The notes under the pieces: generated by a model
The model's database searches: none
What the model was told of the DNA's origin: nothing
Seen by the model: the letters and a program-made list of their open reading frames with translations, nothing else
Assembly: GCA_016763855.1 (NCBI GenBank)
Contig: JAESSY010000148.1
Coordinates: forward strand, 62,001 to 126,000
DNA length: 64,000 nt
Source: Pseudomonadales bacterium
GTDB taxonomy: Bacteria; Pseudomonadota; Gammaproteobacteria; Pseudomonadales; Azotimanducaceae
Direction: 5' to 3'
Position numbers and translations under genes: made by a program
Shown: piece by piece, positions 59,513-64,000 of the stretch
How the letters are laid out: every line of letters begins with the position of its first letter
Position numbering within the stretch: position 1 is the first letter of the stretch

Positions 59513-60436
59513 ATGAAACATGTCGCAAATCTAAAAGACTTCTCTGCAGAAGAAATCAACGCGATCCTCGCAAAAGCAAAAGAGATCAAAGCGAATCCTG
59601 AAGATTTTTATAATGCGCTTCATCGTAAAACCCTCGCCATGCTCTTTCAAAAAACCAGTACGCGAACCCGCGTTTCATTTGAAGCTGCGATGACTGAACT
59701 AGGTGGTCATGCAATTTACATTGATTGGACGACTTCAAATTTTGTGCTGTCGGGCATTGAACATGAAACGGAATACTTAAGCCGTAATGTGGCTTGCATC
59801 ATGGCAAGACTCATGTCACACAGTGACCTCCAAAAAATTATCAGCGCAAGCCAGGTGCCGGTTATCAACGGTTGTGATGATTTATTCCACCCCTGCCAAG
59901 CACTAACGGATGTGCTAACGATGAGTGAACATTTTGAAGGAAAACTCTCAGATGCACATTTGGTTTACGTCGGTGTGCAAAATAACGTTTCAAATTCTCT
60001 TGTGACTATCTGTCATAAATTGGATATTCAACTTACCCTTGCGACACCAGATCAGGATGACAATGGTCAAAGCCAGGATGCCGATACACAGGCCATCATC
60101 CAAGGAAATTCAAAAGTGACACATACAAGCGACCCAAAAGCCGCAGTACAAGATGCCGATTTTGTATACACAGATACCTGGATCGACATGCAGTACTTTA
60201 ACAGCCCCGATCATGCAGCGGAAAACAAAGCCAAACTAAAGAAAATGGCGCCTTATCAAATCAATGCTGAGTTACTACAAGGTGTTCACTGCAAGATTAT
60301 GCACGACATGCCGATACACGATGGGTTTGAAATTTCAGCTGAAATGACCCAAGATGAAAGAGCGATTATTTATCCTCAAGCGGAAAATCGAATGCATGCT
60401 CAGAAAGGTTTATTATGGTGGCTCTTTAATTCTTAG
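59513..60436 (+). CDS. argF: Ornithine carbamoyltransferase
   Basis: FQKTSTRTRVSFEAAMTELGGHAIYI; LMSHSDLQKI; FHPCQALTDVLT; MHDMPIHDGFEI. Confidence 0.92.
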   Translation: MKHVANLKDFSAEEINAILAKAKEIKANPEDFYNALHRKTLAMLFQKTSTRTRVSFEAAMTELGGHAIYIDWTTSNFVLSGIEHETEYLSRNVACIMARLMSHSDLQKIISASQVPVINGCDDLFHPCQALTDVLTMSEHFEGKLSDAHLVYVGVQNNVSNSLVTICHKLDIQLTLATPDQDDNGQSQDADTQAIIQGNSKVTHTSDPKAAVQDADFVYTDTWIDMQYFNSPDHAAENKAKLKKMAPYQINAELLQGVHCKIMHDMPIHDGFEISAEMTQDERAIIYPQAENRMHAQKGLLWWLFNS

Positions 60437-61670
60437 TCATCAACACTTGTTCAGCAAGAAACTCTACCCAATGCATTACTCTTACATCAGAATGGCTTTG
60501 AAGCGTTAACTGACAACCGATATTGGCTGTCACAATCGTGTCTGGTTTATGCAGCTCTAAAGCACTCACTTTGCGCTGGGTAAGCTCCGCAGAAATCTCT
60601 GGCTGCATAATGGAATAACTGCCTGCAGAACCACAACAAATATGTCCCTCTTTTACATCAACAAACTCAATATGCTCTGCTCTCAGTAAGGGTTTTATAA
60701 GCTCAGAAAGATTTTGTCCATGTTGTAAGGTGCAGGGTGTATGCACAGCGACTTTCAACTTTTCAGCCTGACAACCTTCGGCTTCGTTAGCACTTAACAA
60801 GTTAGGGAAACGACTCAAGTATTCTCCAATATCCAATACTCTGTCTGCCACCTCCTGCGCCTTAGCTATAATATCTGTTTCGTATTGTAGAATGGTTGGA
60901 TAATCCTTTATGGTTACGCCGCAACCACTGGCAGATGAAATTATCCAGAAATTGTCATGCAACTGTTCATGGAGACGAAGCACGAGTTTTTTCATCTTCT
61001 CGATTCCTGCATCATGTGCAGACAGATGATATTCCAACGCGCCGCAACAACCTTCGTTCTCCAGGTAATTTACATCAACTTTTAGCGAGTCTAACAAATA
61101 GGCTATGGATTGATTAACATTGGGAGTCGCAATATTTTGAACGCATCCAGTCAGTAAAAGCACACCTTCACAATTATCACTTTTCGACACCATGGGAATA
61201 TTAGAAGGCTGTACTCTAGGCGGAATATGCTTAGCCAATACATGGGGTATCAGAGGTAGACACAATCTACCTAGGGTTACCAGGGTCGAAAATAAATGTC
61301 TTTGGGGGACAATTTTTCTTATAAAGTAGCTTTTAACTCGATAAAACCAAGGGCTTTTGACCTTAATCAATCCTCTGGCAATATCAATCAAACGACCATA
61401 CTGAACACCTGAAGGACAGCTTGTTTCACAGGAACGACAAGTCAAACAACGATCTAAATGTTGGTTAGCTTCAATAGCAATGGCATTATCTTCAAGCAGA
61501 TTTTTAATGAGATAAATTCGCCCTCTAGGGCCATCTAACTCATCCCCTAGGATTTGATAAGTCGGACAAACCGCATTACAGAAGCCGCAGTGAACACAGG
61601 ATCGCAGGATGCTTTCGGCTTCTTGGACTATTGGACTATCAATAAGACTTGGATGAATTTTAGTTTGCAT
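60426..61670 (-). CDS. glcF: Glycolate oxidase iron-sulfur subunit
   Basis: CVHCGFCNAVCPTYQILGDELDGPRGRIYLIKNLLE; CLTCRSCETSCPSGVQYGRLID; GCCGALEYHLSAHD; ICCGSAGSYS. Confidence 0.94.
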   Translation of the reverse strand: MQTKIHPSLIDSPIVQEAESILRSCVHCGFCNAVCPTYQILGDELDGPRGRIYLIKNLLEDNAIAIEANQHLDRCLTCRSCETSCPSGVQYGRLIDIARGLIKVKSPWFYRVKSYFIRKIVPQRHLFSTLVTLGRLCLPLIPHVLAKHIPPRVQPSNIPMVSKSDNCEGVLLLTGCVQNIATPNVNQSIAYLLDSLKVDVNYLENEGCCGALEYHLSAHDAGIEKMKKLVLRLHEQLHDNFWIISSASGCGVTIKDYPTILQYETDIIAKAQEVADRVLDIGEYLSRFPNLLSANEAEGCQAEKLKVAVHTPCTLQHGQNLSELIKPLLRAEHIEFVDVKEGHICCGSAGSYSIMQPEISAELTQRKVSALELHKPDTIVTANIGCQLTLQSHSDVRVMHWVEFLAEQVLMTKN

Positions 61671-61676
61671 AATGGA

Positions 61677-62759
61677 TTAGAAATCCTCGTACATTTTGTG
61701 AGGATTTAGAATATCCCTAGGATCAAATTGCTTTTTTAATCCACGATGTAAGTTTAACAATATGGGATTTAGAGGATGGAAAGGAAGATGAAAAGGCGAA
61801 TCAGATTTATCCTTATTTTTTCTACGCACCAGTATGAGATGCCCCGATTCTCCGGAAGCACTTAACACCTCTCTGGGATTCATATCAGGATCAATTAACC
61901 AGCGTTGTCCACCCGCCCAATCTATCAAAGCGGCATCGTTCAAAAATAATTTACTATCTGGGGCAATCGAAAGTCTCCATAGGGCATGATCTTCTTTAAA
62001 ACATTCAAGGTTATCGATCTCTTCCCATAGTTTGTTATCGATCTTCTCTCCGCCAAATTTTCTCGCAGCTTTCATCACGGAATTTTCCATGCCTGAAAAG
62101 CGAACGTAAAGGCGGCCTTCAAAGTAAGCCGATGCGGAAACAGTGGGATAGTGAGTTTGGAGAGAGTTCATTATTTCTAAAGCTTGAACCTTTGAGACTT
62201 CTAAGCCCTTCGTAGATTCACATTTAGGCTTTGGTAACACCTTAAGGCTCACCTCTGTTATAACACCAAGGCAACCCATACTGCCGACCAACAATCTTGA
62301 CACATCATATCCCGCCACGTTCTTCATGACCTGCCCTCCAAAGGAGAGATGTTGGCCCTGCCCATCTACAATATCAACACCTAACAAATAGTCTCTGACA
62401 GCACCTGTGTAGGGTCGCCGAGAGCCGGAAATACCCGAGGCAACCATGCCGCCTAGGGTTGCTTCTCCGTTAAAAACTGGGGCTTCAAAAGCCAGCATCT
62501 GATCGTTTTGATCTAAGCGCTCAATCACGTCTACTAGCCTTGTTCCCGCACCGACTTGAATCACCAATTCACCGGGTTCATACTGAATGATGCCTTCTAG
62601 ACCATTGCCTTCTAGATCAAGTACTTCAATCTCATCAAGATGAAGGTCGTTTCCATAGAAACTTTTACTACCACCGCCAATGATGTGCAGGCCATTGTGT
62701 TTTTCATAAGCTTCACTGACCCGATTTTGAATCTCTTTTATCGCGCTTTTATGGCTCAT
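61677..62759 (-). CDS. glcE: Glycolate oxidase FAD-binding subunit
   Basis: LGGMVASGISGSRRPYTGAVRDYLLGVDIVDGQGQHLSFGGQVMKNVAGYDVSRLLVGSMGCLGVI. Confidence 0.92.
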   Translation of the reverse strand: MSHKSAIKEIQNRVSEAYEKHNGLHIIGGGSKSFYGNDLHLDEIEVLDLEGNGLEGIIQYEPGELVIQVGAGTRLVDVIERLDQNDQMLAFEAPVFNGEATLGGMVASGISGSRRPYTGAVRDYLLGVDIVDGQGQHLSFGGQVMKNVAGYDVSRLLVGSMGCLGVITEVSLKVLPKPKCESTKGLEVSKVQALEIMNSLQTHYPTVSASAYFEGRLYVRFSGMENSVMKAARKFGGEKIDNKLWEEIDNLECFKEDHALWRLSIAPDSKLFLNDAALIDWAGGQRWLIDPDMNPREVLSASGESGHLILVRRKNKDKSDSPFHLPFHPLNPILLNLHRGLKKQFDPRDILNPHKMYEDF

Positions 62760-64000
62760 TAGAAACGATCCAATTCAGGATGCTTTTCTTTGCCCCTTGT
62801 CACTCGCATCGCACCAAATTCTGCGCATCGATGTAAGGTCGGAACAGCCTTGCCTGGATTAAAAAACCCCCGTTCATCAAAGACTGATTTGATACCATGA
62901 AACAGGGCTAATTCATTCGAACCAAACTGAAGACACATCTGATCTATTTTCTCTACCCCCACACCATGTTCTCCCGTGATTGTGCCACCTCGTTCTATGC
63001 ACATCTCTAGGATTTCAGCACCTAGGGACTCTGCCGCAAGAAGCTCACCAGGTTTATTGGCATCAAAGAGAATTAGGGGATGGAGATTACCGTCGCCAGC
63101 ATGAAATACGTTTGCAACAAGAAGGCCATACTTTTCGGAAAGAAGTGAGATTTGTTCAAGCACTTTACCCAACTCTCGTTTTGGAATCGTGCCATCCATA
63201 CAATAATAATCTGGTGCAAGGCGACCTACTGCTGGGAAGGCCGCTTTTCGACCAAGCCAAAGATTGGCTCGTGCAGCTTCATCCCGTGCAATATGGAGAT
63301 CCCCGGTTATTTTTCCGTCCAAGATTTCGTTTAAGCGTTGCAACTGTTCTTCTACCTCATCTTCACTGCCATCGAGTTCACAAAGTAGAATGGCTTCAAC
63401 ATCAGTCGGATAGCCTGCATGTACAAAATCTTCTGCTGCCTGGATAGCAAGACGATCCATCAATTCTAGTCCCGCTGGCAGCAATCCACCTGAAATGATC
63501 TCACTGACCGCAATGCCTGCTGCTTGTATGCTGGAGAATCCCGCCAACACGACAACGACGTTAGCAGGTTTGGGAAGAAGATCTACAGTCACTTCTATCA
63601 CGATGCCTAGCATCCCTTCTGAACCATGCATAAGCGCCAACAAATCAAAACCCTCTGAATCAAATGCGGTACTGCCAATCGTCAGCATTTCTCCGTTAGG
63701 TAAAATCATCTTTAGCTGGCGAACATTGTGAACCGTTAATCCGTATTTAAGACAGTGAACACCACCCGAATTTTCAGCGACATTACCCCCAATCGTACAG
63801 GCAATTTGTGATGATGGATCCGGTGCATAATATAGACCTAAGTCCGTGACATGTTCAGAGATTGAAAGGTTAGTCACTCCAGGTTCCACTCTAGCCAGAA
63901 GATTATTCTCATCAACTTCAAGAATCCGATTAAATTTCGCTAGACTGAGCAACACCCCATCTTTATGAGGCATTGCACCTCCTGACAATCCTGTCCCTGC
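62759..64000 (-). CDS. glcD: Glycolate oxidase subunit GlcD, N-terminus cut by the window edge
   Basis: IGGNVAENSGGVHCLKYGLTVHNVRQLKMILPNGE; HGSEGMLGIV; GDGNLHPLILFD; GGTITGEHGVGVEK. Frame continues through the right edge (AGTGLSGGAMPHKDG). Confidence 0.93.
   Translation of the reverse strand, partial: AGTGLSGGAMPHKDGVLLSLAKFNRILEVDENNLLARVEPGVTNLSISEHVTDLGLYYAPDPSSQIACTIGGNVAENSGGVHCLKYGLTVHNVRQLKMILPNGEMLTIGSTAFDSEGFDLLALMHGSEGMLGIVIEVTVDLLPKPANVVVVLAGFSSIQAAGIAVSEIISGGLLPAGLELMDRLAIQAAEDFVHAGYPTDVEAILLCELDGSEDEVEEQLQRLNEILDGKITGDLHIARDEAARANLWLGRKAAFPAVGRLAPDYYCMDGTIPKRELGKVLEQISLLSEKYGLLVANVFHAGDGNLHPLILFDANKPGELLAAESLGAEILEMCIERGGTITGEHGVGVEKIDQMCLQFGSNELALFHGIKSVFDERGFFNPGKAVPTLHRCAEFGAMRVTRGKEKHPELDRF

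Noticed and set aside
62980-63447. 155-aa + strand ORF opposite glcD
   Set aside because: Antisense shadow of glcD, no domain signature.
1-64000. Selenoprotein gene with in-frame TGA, prompted by tRNA-Sec and SelD
   Set aside because: No ORF boundary I inspected shows a convincing family continuing through TGA with a SECIS-like hairpin. A systematic bSECIS search was not possible here.

Overview
Chromosomal window from what looks like a Gram-negative, probably gammaproteobacterial, genome (inferred from gene families such as NrdJa/NrdJb, RapA, LpxC, Xni and DjlA). It is densely coded on both strands. I see no CRISPR array, IS element, prophage or rRNA. Main content: a tRNA-Sec gene near a selD gene fused to an FAD oxidoreductase; three acyl-CoA synthetases and two GSTs; a heterodimeric ABC exporter; a class II ribonucleotide reductase cluster with thyA; a stand-alone lpxC; rapA; a DUF3524/QTMAN-like glycosyltransferase; lepB; prc; a Qnr-like pentapeptide-repeat gene; djlA; a phosphomannomutase; xni; ggt; argF; and glcDEF, with glcD cut by the right edge. 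Best second-look items: (1) nrdJb carries an in-frame TAA inside the conserved 'PF-E-IFINSKNMEHFQW' motif, so one gene reads as two ORFs; (2) tandem NrdR-box-like sites 32 bp apart, plus a possible SD-sequestering hairpin, upstream of nrdJ; (3) the tRNA-Sec appears to lack one acceptor-stem nucleotide (7/5 rather than 8/5 by hand folding); (4) a Qnr-like protein; (5) a His/Asn/Lys/Tyr-rich predicted secreted protein; (6) an unlisted 44-aa CxxC plus TM small ORF. Nothing here is clearly a wholly new multi-gene system. All calls come from reading sequence and motifs without database searches.
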